In this document: positions 1 through 8,288 of the stretch, piece by piece
Layout of the letters: the number at the start of each line of letters is the position of its first letter
Position numbering within the stretch: the first letter of the stretch is position 1
Origin: Rudaeicoccus suwonensis
GTDB taxonomy: Bacteria > Actinomycetota > Actinomycetes > Actinomycetales > Dermatophilaceae
Length of the DNA: 64,000 nucleotides
Direction: 5' to 3'
NCBI RefSeq assembly: GCF_007829035.1
Contig: NZ_VIVQ01000001.1
Span: forward strand, 992,001-1,056,000
Notes under the pieces: model-generated
The model's database searches: none
Seen by the model: the letters and a program-made list of their open reading frames with translations, nothing else
What the model was told of the DNA's origin: nothing
Translations under genes and position numbers: made by a program

Positions 1-183
1 ACCGATCCGGAAGCGTTCTTCCCCGAAAAGGGTGGATCCACGCGCGAAGCCAAAAAGGTCTGCGTCGGCTGCGAGGTCAAGGGCGAGTGCCTTGAATACG
101 CGTTGGCGCACGACGAGCGCTTCGGGATCTGGGGTGGTCTCTCCGAGCGCGAGCGCCGCAAGATCAAGAAGCGGGCGGTCTGA
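1..183 (+). CDS. whiB2: WhiB-family iron-sulfur regulator, WhiB2/WhmD-like, 3' end only
   Basis: The reading frame is open from the first base, so the start lies outside the window; 60 codons and the stop are seen. Visible are three of the four cluster cysteines (VCVGC then EC), the G[IV]WGG turn (FGIWGGLSERER) and the basic tail KIKKRAV that contacts DNA in WhiB proteins. The first cysteine would lie upstream. In the family these bind a 4Fe-4S cluster and act with the main sigma factor; WhiB2/WhmD is linked to septation and division. The WhiB2 assignment rests on context: the downstream Rv3259-like, DUF3499 and manB block matches the Mycobacterium whiB2 neighbourhood. Confidence 0.9.
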   Translation, partial: TDPEAFFPEKGGSTREAKKVCVGCEVKGECLEYALAHDERFGIWGGLSERERRKIKKRAV

Positions 184-239
184 CCGCGTCGACAGCCCGG
201 CTTTCCCGGCATGAGGTTGAGGTCGACCGCGCCGGGCGT

Positions 240-3200
240 TTGCTGACGGACGACGAGCCCTCCAGCACGGTGTCCGTCACGGCATTCCTGATCGTGCAGC
301 ACGCCGACCATCCCCGTCTGAGCAGCACCATCGAGGCTGTGGTCAACTCGACCCGTCAGCCCGACCGGGTCGTCATCGTCGACGGCACCCCTGAGCGGGA
401 CCTGCCTACGCGGCTTCACGAAATCCCCGAATTCGCAGGGCGATTCGCTGACCTGTCCGTCGTCACCGTTCCACCCGGGGCACCTTTCGCCGAGATCGTC
501 GACACTGCTGTGAGCGCTCTGCCGGCACCTGGCGACGACGCTGTGGTGGCGTTGCGTTCGCGCGGCCGCGCCCGCAAGCGCGCCGTGCACCCCACCGACC
601 GTGACCAGTGGTTGTGGCTCCTGCACGAGGACACCGCTCCCGCCGCCGATGCTCTCGAACAACTCGCCCTGGTGGTCGAACGCAGCGACCGCATCGGTAT
701 CGCCGGGTGCAAGGTGGTCGACAGTGACGACGAGCGGCACCTGGTCAACGTCGGTCTCGAACTCACCCGTACCGGGCGTTTCCCCGGATTGCGTGCCAAT
801 CTCGAACCCGACCAGGGGCAGTACGACGCTCGCCGCGACGTGCTCGGAGTCAGCAGCGCCGGCATGCTCGTACGCCGTGATGCCTGGGCCACGCTCGGCG
901 GATTCGACCCGGCCTTCGACGGCGACGGTGACGGCCTCGATCTGTGCTGGCGTGCCCACCTGACCGGTCGCCAGGTGATCGTCGTGCCGTCGGCACGTGT
1001 CCAGCAGCGCAGCAACGACGCCACCGGCGAGCGCGACCAGCCGACACCGGACGCACCGCTGTCGTTGCGGCGCAATCGGCAGGTGGCCCTGGCCCGGTGT
1101 TCCCTCGTCGGGCTGCCCTTCATGGCCCTGTGGGTCCTGATCTCCTGCTTGTTCTTCGGTCTCGTCGCACTGCTGATGAAACGGCCGCGACGGGCGCTCG
1201 CCGAGTTCGCCCAGGCAACAGCGCCGCTGGGGATCACCCGGATCGTCGGTGCGCGGGCTCGGTTCTTCGGACGCGCGAGCACCCGGCGACGGAATCTGCG
1301 CGGTCTGTTCATCCCGTGGCGCTCGGCGTTGCGGGACTCCTGGGATGCGCTGGTGCACGACCTCGGCCGCGCACCCGGCGCCGCGACCGTCGCGCCCTTC
1401 ACCGACGACGATCCGGCGGACAGACACCGCACTCCGCTGTGGCGCCACCCGGCGCTGTGGTTGACCATCGTGCTGCTCGCCGCGGCGGCAGTGCAGTGGC
1501 GTCACCTGCTGACCTCCGGTGCCCTGCGCGGCACCGGAGTCGGGCTCACCGGCGGCCAGTTGCAGCCGTTCGCGACCGATGCCGGTGGCGTATGGCGCAT
1601 GTGGCGCGAGGCGTGGACCGGGCCGGGGCTGGGTGGCGGCAACCACCCCGCGCCATACCTGGTGGTCCTCGCTCCGCTCGCGTGGGTGGTCCAGCAGGTG
1701 CCCGGCGTCAACGGATCAGCCTCCGCCGCCACGGTCGTGGCGTGGCTGCTGCTATTGGCGATGCCGCTGTCGGGCATCGCGGCCTACCGTGCCGGCCGGG
1801 TCGCGACCCGTGCTGCCTGGCCTCGTTTCGCGGCGGCGCTGGCCTGGGCATCGCTTCCGACACTCACCACGGCGATCGGTGCCGGTCGACTCGGCCCCGT
1901 CGTGGGTCACATTCTGTTCCCCTTGGTGTTCGCAGGCGTTCTGGCGATCGGCCGCCGCCACGCCTCGACCAGCCTCACCGCCGCGACCGCGATCGCAGCT
2001 GCGGTGATGGGTGCTTTCGCCCCGGTACTGCTCGTCGTAGCGACGCTGGTTGCGGTCGTCCTGCTGGTGATCGGCCCCGGCTGGGCCCGGATGCGCGGGC
2101 TGTCGGTCGCGGTGCTGCCCTGGCTCTTGCTGTGGCCGTGGACCTGGGCTCTCCGCAACGACTGGCGTGCGGTGCTTGCGGGGCCCGGCGGTCTCGACGT
2201 CGTGCGTGGCACGCAGCCGTGGCAATTCGCGTTGCTGCACCCCGGTGGGCCTGCGTCATACCTCACGTGGGTGTCGGTGCCGGTGTTGGTCGTCGGTGTC
2301 CTCGGACTGGTTCGTCGCGGTTTCGCCAAGGCGTCGTCCGCGCTCGTCGTTCTGGGGCTGGTCGGCCTCGCCGCGGCACTCGGAGCCGGTCATCTGCGCC
2401 TGGCCGGTTGGCCCGAGGGCGCTCGCACGCCATGGGCGGGCTACGGCATCGACCTGTTCGCCGCCGCGCTGCTCGGATCGGCCCTGTTGTCGGTGCGCGG
2501 CTCGGTCCGCGCCGACCACACCTCGCGGCCCGGTATGCCGAAGAACCTCCTCACCTCTGCGGTGGCCGCCGCGTGCGCCGTCTTCGCGGCGGTGCTGGGG
2601 GTGGCCGTGTGGACCGCTGCGCCCACCGGTCTGCGGGCCGCGTCGGCGCCCTATCCGGGTCTGGTCGCCGACCAGGTGAGCGGTCCCGACGCCATGCGCG
2701 CGCTACGCCTGACGGTGTCCTCGCGCGACGCCGTCACGTACCAACTCCTTGGTCGCGAAAGCGGGCTGCCCAACCCCGGCCTCACCGCCCCTGCCTCGTC
2801 CGGTGGCACTCTCACCGCCATTGCGGTCACCGGACTCCTGCACCCCGGCAGCGGCACCAGCGCGACTGTCAGGCGCCAATTGCTCGACGTCGCAGTCGGA
2901 TTCGTCGTCGTCGATGGTCCCGGCAGCCACGCCGCCATCAACGCGGCACTGCAGCAACTCGCCGGTCTGACCCAGGTCTCCGCCAACCCCGACCAATCGG
3001 TATGGCGCCTCGACCCCTCTGTCGCTGCGGGCGGCGCTGTCCTCGGCGCACCGAGCAGGGTCTTCGTGGAACAGGGCCGCCAGTCGGTGCTCGCTCTGCC
3101 GTCGATCGCGGATCATGCCCGGTCGACGACGTCGGTGCCCGCCGGGCCGTCGGGCCGGACGCTCGTGGTGTCCGAAGGCACTGGCTGGCGGCACGACGGC

Positions 3201-3404
3201 GTTGTGCGTTTCGACGGCGTCGCACTGACGGCCCAGGTGACCGGCGGAGTGCTGACCTATCCGCTGCCACCCCAGGCAGGCATGATCACCGCCGACCCCG
3301 GCCTCGCGCACCCGATCGCCGATCTCGCTGACGGTGTACTTGCCGCGCTGCTGATTTTCCTCGCAGTGCCCTTCGGGCGACGTCGCGTGGACGGTGTCGC
3401 GTGA
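240..3404 (+). CDS. Membrane-bound family 2 glycosyltransferase, about 1,050 aa
   Basis: The N-terminal 270 residues are a GT-A (GT2) domain: a donor-binding start (TAFLIVQHADHP), an acidic WLLHEDTAP segment where the metal-binding DXD usually lies, and the acceptor-side GGFDP...DLCWRA motif. The rest is a membrane domain, starting with a helical pair near 285-310 and continuing with many hydrophobic segments from about 405 to 800, then an extracytoplasmic region and a last helix near 1030. It likely transfers a lipid-linked or nucleotide sugar to an envelope polymer; substrate unknown. The GTGA stop/start overlap couples it to the next gene. The TTG start at 240 is uncertain; GTG at 270 is an in-frame alternative. 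Confidence 0.85.
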   Translation: MLTDDEPSSTVSVTAFLIVQHADHPRLSSTIEAVVNSTRQPDRVVIVDGTPERDLPTRLHEIPEFAGRFADLSVVTVPPGAPFAEIVDTAVSALPAPGDDAVVALRSRGRARKRAVHPTDRDQWLWLLHEDTAPAADALEQLALVVERSDRIGIAGCKVVDSDDERHLVNVGLELTRTGRFPGLRANLEPDQGQYDARRDVLGVSSAGMLVRRDAWATLGGFDPAFDGDGDGLDLCWRAHLTGRQVIVVPSARVQQRSNDATGERDQPTPDAPLSLRRNRQVALARCSLVGLPFMALWVLISCLFFGLVALLMKRPRRALAEFAQATAPLGITRIVGARARFFGRASTRRRNLRGLFIPWRSALRDSWDALVHDLGRAPGAATVAPFTDDDPADRHRTPLWRHPALWLTIVLLAAAAVQWRHLLTSGALRGTGVGLTGGQLQPFATDAGGVWRMWREAWTGPGLGGGNHPAPYLVVLAPLAWVVQQVPGVNGSASAATVVAWLLLLAMPLSGIAAYRAGRVATRAAWPRFAAALAWASLPTLTTAIGAGRLGPVVGHILFPLVFAGVLAIGRRHASTSLTAATAIAAAVMGAFAPVLLVVATLVAVVLLVIGPGWARMRGLSVAVLPWLLLWPWTWALRNDWRAVLAGPGGLDVVRGTQPWQFALLHPGGPASYLTWVSVPVLVVGVLGLVRRGFAKASSALVVLGLVGLAAALGAGHLRLAGWPEGARTPWAGYGIDLFAAALLGSALLSVRGSVRADHTSRPGMPKNLLTSAVAAACAVFAAVLGVAVWTAAPTGLRAASAPYPGLVADQVSGPDAMRALRLTVSSRDAVTYQLLGRESGLPNPGLTAPASSGGTLTAIAVTGLLHPGSGTSATVRRQLLDVAVGFVVVDGPGSHAAINAALQQLAGLTQVSANPDQSVWRLDPSVAAGGAVLGAPSRVFVEQGRQSVLALPSIADHARSTTSVPAGPSGRTLVVSEGTGWRHDGVVRFDGVALTAQVTGGVLTYPLPPQAGMITADPGLAHPIADLADGVLAALLIFLAVPFGRRRVDGVA

Positions 3405-4852
3405 AAGGTGTGGGCGTGATCCGCGCCGTGGTGACCGCAGGCGTGGGCTGCGGTCTGGTCTTCGGTGCGACGCAGGTGCACTCGACAGTGTCGGCGACGC
3501 GGCACTGGGACGTCTCACCCGTCATCCGTACGGGGTCCGACGGAGTTGTGGCGGCAACCGACCTGACGTGTGCCGGTCCTGACCGCGCCGGGGCACCGGG
3601 ATCGACCGACACCCAGCAAAAGGTCTCGATGCTGCTGGCTTCGGCTCCGTCGGTGCTGACGTCGCGCGCCACCGGGGCAGGTTCGGTCACCTGGTCCGGC
3701 GCATCCGGTCAGGGCGGCCCGGTCACCCTGCAGCGTGGCGGCACCGGCGACGTGACCATCGCCGGGGACAGCAGCGGACAGGCAAAGGCATCAGGGGCCA
3801 TGGCCGCCGGATTCTCCGCCTCGCAATGGACTCTCGATTCGAGTTCCACGCAGCGCGGTCTCAACCTCCAACAGTGCGGCGTGCCGACCCGGGATGCCTG
3901 GCTGTTCGGGGGCGGCACCGACAAGGGCCGGGTGGCGCGACTGGTGCTGGCCAACCCCGGCGCGACCCCGGTGACCGTCGATGCCGCGGTCGTCGGCACC
4001 ACGGGAGTCGACGCGACCAGTTCCGTTCACGCGCTGGTGATCCCACCTGGAGCACGCAAAACTGTCGTCCTCGGCGCGTTGGCCGCAACCCTGCAGGCAC
4101 CCGCGGTGCATGTGACATCCGTCGGTGGCGGCGTGGTCGCCGCGCTCACCGACAGCTGGATGTCGGGTGAGACCCCGGTGGGGGAGTCGACGTCCGGTCC
4201 GGCGGCCCCTGCCGCCACCTCGCAGGTGCTGCCGGCTGTCACGGTCGGTGCCGTTGCTCCGCAGGTGCGGGTGGCCGTGCCCGGGGCCAGCGAGGCCATC
4301 GTTCGGGTCCGAGCGGTCAACGCCTCAGGTGCCGTGCTCGATGATCAGGTGCAGACGATCGCCGCTGGCACCACCGCCGCGATCACACCGACCGGTCTGC
4401 AGGCGGGCACCTATGCCGTGCAGGTGACCGCGGACGAGCCGGTCGTCGCCGGTGCATTGACCCGGACGGCTGCTTCCGGGGTGAGTGACATCGCGTGGCT
4501 GCCGTCGGCGACAGCCGTCACCGGCCTCGCCGGTCTGGCGCTGCCGCAGTCGGTGCCGGCCGGACAAAGCCAACTGGTGCTCGTCGGATCGGCAGCAGGG
4601 TCCGCCGCACGGGTGGTGGTGACCACCGCTGCCGGCACCACCACAAAAGACGTCGCCCTTGCAGCTGGCCGCCCGACGGTGGTGTCGGTCACCGGTGCGC
4701 AGTCGGTGTGGGTGAAGACGACCAAGGGAAGCGTTTACGCCGGCCTCGTCATACAGGGCAAGGATTCAAAGGGCGCGCTCATCGCCGAGGTGCCGCTCGC
4801 TCCGGCAGTCGAGCCGGACACCGGCCTGAGCGCCACAGCAGCGCGTTACTGA
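3401..4852 (+). CDS. DUF5719 family secreted or membrane-anchored protein
   Basis: A 483-residue protein with one hydrophobic segment at about 5-25 (signal anchor or signal peptide) and then a long Ala/Gly/Thr/Val-rich beta-type extracytoplasmic region with few charged residues and two widely spaced cysteines. It resembles the DUF5719 proteins that sit directly after the large GT2 glycosyltransferase next to whiB2 in many actinobacteria. The start overlaps the glycosyltransferase stop by 4 bp, so the two are probably translationally coupled and may form an envelope glycan unit. No catalytic motif was recognised. Its last 7 bp overlap the convergent SDR gene. Confidence 0.75.
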   Translation: MKGVGVIRAVVTAGVGCGLVFGATQVHSTVSATRHWDVSPVIRTGSDGVVAATDLTCAGPDRAGAPGSTDTQQKVSMLLASAPSVLTSRATGAGSVTWSGASGQGGPVTLQRGGTGDVTIAGDSSGQAKASGAMAAGFSASQWTLDSSSTQRGLNLQQCGVPTRDAWLFGGGTDKGRVARLVLANPGATPVTVDAAVVGTTGVDATSSVHALVIPPGARKTVVLGALAATLQAPAVHVTSVGGGVVAALTDSWMSGETPVGESTSGPAAPAATSQVLPAVTVGAVAPQVRVAVPGASEAIVRVRAVNASGAVLDDQVQTIAAGTTAAITPTGLQAGTYAVQVTADEPVVAGALTRTAASGVSDIAWLPSATAVTGLAGLALPQSVPAGQSQLVLVGSAAGSAARVVVTTAAGTTTKDVALAAGRPTVVSVTGAQSVWVKTTKGSVYAGLVIQGKDSKGALIAEVPLAPAVEPDTGLSATAARY

Positions 4853-5682
4853 CCGGAGTTGCCTTCGGTGGCAAGCCATTCGGCATACGTGCGCCCACCG
4901 CGAATCGCTCCGGGCCCAGGCAGATTGGACCCGTCGGCCAGGCCGCGCAACACTCCGCCGATCGTCGGCAGGTGGTACATCCTCGGTGCCCGCTTGCCCC
5001 GCACGTGCGCGGTCAGCGCAGACAGATCCCGCACCGACATCACCTCGGGCCCCGCGAACTCCACCGGGTCGGGCGACACGTGCTCGTCGAGAGCGAGGTC
5101 GACCAAGCCCTTGGCCAGCCAGCGTGAGTCGCACGACGCGAAGCGCAGATCGCGGACGCCGAGCGCGAGACCGCCCAGGCGAGCGCCGACCAGTCGGGCA
5201 ACGAACTCGTGCACCTGCGTCGCGCGCGCGATCGTGTGAGGGCGGCCGGAGGTCGTCACAACCGTCTCGGACTCGCATTTGATGCGGTAGTACGGCAAGG
5301 GGTTGTCCCAGCAGCCGACGATCGAGACGTGGATCAGCTGCGCTTCGGGGTTGTGCCGGGCGAGCGCGTCGCACAGCAGACGAGTGCCGTCGACGTCGAC
5401 CTGCTGACCCTGGGCGGGGTTCGTGGCGCAGTGGATCACCGCCTGCACACCCTCGACTGCGCCGGCGAGGCCGAACCCGGCGGCGAGGTCACCCTCGACC
5501 TGCTCGCCCGGGCTTCCGGGCCGGGGAAGTCGGGTCAGGACCCGGGCCGGAACCTCGGACTCCAGCAGCTCGGTGACCACCTGTGAGCCGATCGTGCCGG
5601 TGCCGCCGGTGACGAGCACCGGCATACGGGTCAATCCGGGCAGTCCGGGGATCAGCGGCGGCGGGTCGGTTGGTCGCGCCAT
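4846..5682 (-). CDS. NAD(P)-binding SDR / NmrA-like protein
   Basis: A 278-residue Rossmann-fold protein. The nucleotide-binding GGTGTIGS motif lies at about residues 26-33 after MPVLVT, followed by an arginine (VLTRLP) that suggests NADP(H). This is the atypical or extended SDR group related to NmrA and complex I assembly epimerases; it lacks a clear YxxxK pair, so it may be a sensor or act on a sugar or quinone-linked substrate. The start at 5682 shares its A with the stop of the upstream gene (TGATG), which supports it over the internal MPV methionine at 5625. The 3' end overlaps the DUF5719 gene convergently. Confidence 0.7.
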   Translation of the reverse strand: MARPTDPPPLIPGLPGLTRMPVLVTGGTGTIGSQVVTELLESEVPARVLTRLPRPGSPGEQVEGDLAAGFGLAGAVEGVQAVIHCATNPAQGQQVDVDGTRLLCDALARHNPEAQLIHVSIVGCWDNPLPYYRIKCESETVVTTSGRPHTIARATQVHEFVARLVGARLGGLALGVRDLRFASCDSRWLAKGLVDLALDEHVSPDPVEFAGPEVMSVRDLSALTAHVRGKRAPRMYHLPTIGGVLRGLADGSNLPGPGAIRGGRTYAEWLATEGNSGQ

Positions 5683-6065
5683 CAGTCCTCCAGGTCATCG
5701 GGGTTGATGCCGAGCAGATGAGCCACATGTTCGGCGAGGACGTCCTCGACGAGGTCGCCGAGATCCGCGGCATCCGACGCCCGGCTCTCGACGGGTCGCC
5801 GGTAGAGCACCACGCGCGGCGCGCCGTTCTTCGTCGCTGCGAACGACCGGCCCAGGGCCAGCCGTCGCTCCCATGGCGGCGGATCGCTCGACGGCACGTC
5901 CTCGACGGCGAACTCGATGTCGGCGAGCGAGCGATGCAGCCGGCGTTCCAGGCTCTCGACGGCGTCCAGCACCAGATCGTCGAATTCCTCCGACCTGCTA
6001 CGCATCGCCGGCACCGGGGGCCAGGCCAGCGGGCCTCGGTGTCCGCGTCCGTGCCGGTCGTTCAT
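5682..6065 (-). CDS. Rv3259-like protein of the metallopeptidase (zincin-like) family, altered zinc motif
   Basis: From ATG 6065 it is 127 residues, close to Mycobacterium Rv3259; the frame stays open further upstream but the added sequence looks non-coding. Visible are the family start GPLAWPPVP.RSRSEEFDDLVLDAVESLERR and the C-terminal helix where zincin-1 peptidases carry HExxH. Here that segment reads LAEHVAHLLGI, so the first His and the Glu are swapped (EHVAH), and a zinc protease activity is doubtful. Position between whiB2 and DUF3499-manB is conserved in Mycobacterium. It is divergent from DUF3499 and coupled by TGATG to the SDR gene. Confidence 0.75.
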   Translation of the reverse strand: MNDRHGRGHRGPLAWPPVPAMRSRSEEFDDLVLDAVESLERRLHRSLADIEFAVEDVPSSDPPPWERRLALGRSFAATKNGAPRVVLYRRPVESRASDAADLGDLVEDVLAEHVAHLLGINPDDLED

Positions 6066-6295
6066 CACAGGGCCGACTGTAACGAGCCGCCCACCCCACC
6101 CGGCTGTATGCCGCAGGTTTCGGCGGGTCGCCGGTCGCACACATGGCAGGAGTCCGCCGCGGAACCGCCGCTGCATCGCCCGGGGACCGAGCGAGTGTTC
6201 GGTGCATCGTCACCTCGCGGACTGCTGCTACGCGGCGTGCCGATCCGGTCAGCGGGTCACACTGACCTACAGTCGTCTGTTGTGACGAGGTGTGC

Positions 6296-6652
6296 ATGCT
6301 GAAACGACAGTGCTCGCGAACCGCCTGCCGCGGTGCGGCCGTGGCGACTCTGACGTATGTGCATGCCGATCGCACCGCTGTGCTCGGTCCGCTCGCGACG
6401 TATGCCGAGCCGCACACCTACGACCTGTGCGCCGACCACACCACCCGGATGACCGCCCCTCGCGGCTGGAATGTCGTGCGCCTGGCCATCGATCTCAGCG
6501 AACCGGAGCCCACGCCGGACGACCTGCTCGCGTTGGCCGACGCGGTGCGCGCGGCGGGCTCGCCGCAGCGGAGTCGCGCGCCCGAGGCGCCGTCCGGCCG
6601 TCCGACGCTGACCGTCGTCCCGGGCCTGCCGGGTCAATCACCCCGCCGGTAG
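6296..6652 (+). CDS. DUF3499 family protein (Rv3258c-like), putative zinc ribbon
   Basis: 118 residues starting at ATG 6296, preceded by GACGAGG at 6284-6290 with good spacing; a GTG two codons earlier is less likely. The core is typical: CSRTAC at the N terminus, then ATLTYV.ADRTAVLGPLATYAEPHTYDLC..H and APRGWNVVRL. The cysteines (two near the start, one with a following His in CADH) suggest a bound zinc. The function is unknown, but in actinobacteria it is nearly always found between the Rv3259-like gene and manB. The C-terminal 40 residues are low-complexity. Confidence 0.85.
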   Translation: MLKRQCSRTACRGAAVATLTYVHADRTAVLGPLATYAEPHTYDLCADHTTRMTAPRGWNVVRLAIDLSEPEPTPDDLLALADAVRAAGSPQRSRAPEAPSGRPTLTVVPGLPGQSPRR

Positions 6653-6663
6653 GCTTCGCCCCT

Positions 6664-8082
6664 GTGACAGTGCACCTGGCCGATTTCGTCAAGGCCTACG
6701 ACGTTCGCGGCGTCGTGCCCGAACAGCTCAACGATGACAGCGTTCGCGCATTGGGCACCGCGTTCGCCGAGGTGGTCGTCATACCCGAGGGAGCCGACCG
6801 GATCGTGGTCGGACGCGACATGCGCCCGAGTTCGCCCGAGTTGGCGCAAGCCTTCGCCGAAGGCGTCGCAACCGCAGGTGTCGCCGTCACGTTGATCGGG
6901 CTCTGCTCCACCGACGGTCTGTATTTCGCCAGTGGTTCGCTCGGTGTGCCCGGCGCGATGTTCACCGCCAGCCACAATCCGGCGAAGTACAACGGAATCA
7001 AGCTGTGCCGCTCCGGTGCCCGCCCGGTCAGCACCGACACCGGGCTGGCCCGCATCACCCAACTGGCGCAAGCGGCTCTGGACGGCACCCGCACCGCAGA
7101 CACGGCACCCGTGCCTGGCGCCATCGACGAGAGCGACATCCTCGGCGACTACGCGCGATTCCTGCGTGACCTGGTCGATCTGCGCGGCAACCGCCCGTTG
7201 AAGGTCGTCGTCGACGCCGGCAACGGGATGGGCGGCCACACGGTGCCGGCGGTTCTCGGAGAGGGAGCCGGCCTGCCGGCGCTTCCGCTCGAGGTCGTGC
7301 CGCTGTATTTCGAGCTCGACGGCACCTTCCCCAACCACGAAGCCAATCCGCTCGATCCGGCCAACCTGCGTGATCTGCAGCGTGCGGTGGTCGACCACGG
7401 TGCAGACATCGGCCTGGCCTTCGACGGCGACGCCGACCGGTGTTTCGTCGTAGACGAGCGCGGCGAGCCGGTGAGCCCGTCGGCGGTCACGGCTCTGGTC
7501 GCGACCCGCGAGCTGCGCCGCGTCGGTGGCAGCGGCAATGTGGTCTACAACCTCATCTCTTCGCGCGCGGTGCCGCAGATCATCACCGAGCACGGCGGAC
7601 ATCCGATTCGCACCCGCGTCGGGCATTCCTACATCAAGGCCGAAATGGCCTCGCACAACGCGGTTTTCGGTGGTGAACACTCAGCGCACTACTACTTCCG
7701 CGACTTCTGGTTCGCTGACACCGGCATGCTCGCGGCGATGCACGTGCTGGCGGCGCTGGGTGAGCAGGACCGGCCGCTGTCCGAGCTGACTGCGGCATAC
7801 AGCAGGTATGTCGCATCCGGTGAGATCAACTCGACGGTGGCCGACGCTGAAGCCGCCCGTCAGCGGGTTCGCGAATGGATGAAGTCGCGGGGCGGCATCG
7901 ACGAAGACACCCTCGACGGCATCACCTGGACCCACGAGGGCCCGCCGATGTGGTGGGCCAATGTGCGCGCCAGCAACACCGAGCCGCTGCTGCGGCTGAA
8001 CGTGGAGGCATCTGATGCCGCGACAATGGAACGTGTCCGGGACGTCGTGCTCGGGCTGATTCGACTGGAGGAAAGTAGATGA
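6664..8082 (+). CDS. manB: Phosphomannomutase / phosphoglucomutase
   Basis: 472 residues, normal for the alpha-D-phosphohexomutase family. It interconverts mannose-6-phosphate and mannose-1-phosphate, feeding GDP-mannose for mannosylated lipids and glycoproteins. The catalytic phosphoserine is Ser103 in TASHNPAKYNG, the magnesium loop is DGDADR at 254-259, the sugar-binding loop is GGEHSAHYYFRDF near 335-350, and the C-terminal phosphate loop is RASNTEP. The frame is open further upstream, but GTG 6664 (VTVHLADFVKAYDVRG) aligns with the family start and lies 11 bp after the DUF3499 stop. It overlaps the next gene by ATGA. Confidence 0.95.
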   Translation: MTVHLADFVKAYDVRGVVPEQLNDDSVRALGTAFAEVVVIPEGADRIVVGRDMRPSSPELAQAFAEGVATAGVAVTLIGLCSTDGLYFASGSLGVPGAMFTASHNPAKYNGIKLCRSGARPVSTDTGLARITQLAQAALDGTRTADTAPVPGAIDESDILGDYARFLRDLVDLRGNRPLKVVVDAGNGMGGHTVPAVLGEGAGLPALPLEVVPLYFELDGTFPNHEANPLDPANLRDLQRAVVDHGADIGLAFDGDADRCFVVDERGEPVSPSAVTALVATRELRRVGGSGNVVYNLISSRAVPQIITEHGGHPIRTRVGHSYIKAEMASHNAVFGGEHSAHYYFRDFWFADTGMLAAMHVLAALGEQDRPLSELTAAYSRYVASGEINSTVADAEAARQRVREWMKSRGGIDEDTLDGITWTHEGPPMWWANVRASNTEPLLRLNVEASDAATMERVRDVVLGLIRLEESR

Positions 8083-8282
8083 CGAGCATCGAACCCTGGC
8101 TGCGCGAGATCCTGCGCTGCCCGGTGGGGCACCACGAACTCATCGACGCGGTGGGCCCCGACGGCGCCCCGGAGTTGCAGTGCGCGACGGAGTGCGGCGA
8201 GCCCGGGTGTCGTCGTGCATACCGCATCGATGGTGGTGTGCCGGTTCTACTTGCTGACGAATCCCGTTCTGTTCCGATGTGA
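8079..8282 (+). CDS. Trm112-family small zinc-ribbon protein
   Basis: 67 residues. It has the YcaR/Trm112 pattern WLREILRCPVGHHEL...C...C, then YRIDGGVPVLLADES, with cysteines that could bind zinc. Homologues of this size lie between manB and the SIS gene in many actinobacteria. Trm112-type proteins elsewhere activate methyltransferases or act as small chaperone-like partners; the partner here is unknown. ATGA overlap with manB argues for coupled translation. Confidence 0.85.
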   Translation: MTSIEPWLREILRCPVGHHELIDAVGPDGAPELQCATECGEPGCRRAYRIDGGVPVLLADESRSVPM

Positions 8283-8288
8283 TTCGGT

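Noticed and set aside
944-3331. 795-codon frame in another frame of the glycosyltransferase
   Set aside because: Arg-rich out-of-frame translation of the membrane region.
6292-6663. N-terminal extension of ManB to 6292
   Set aside because: It overlaps DUF3499 in another frame and is Arg/Ala-rich; the family alignment starts at GTG 6664.
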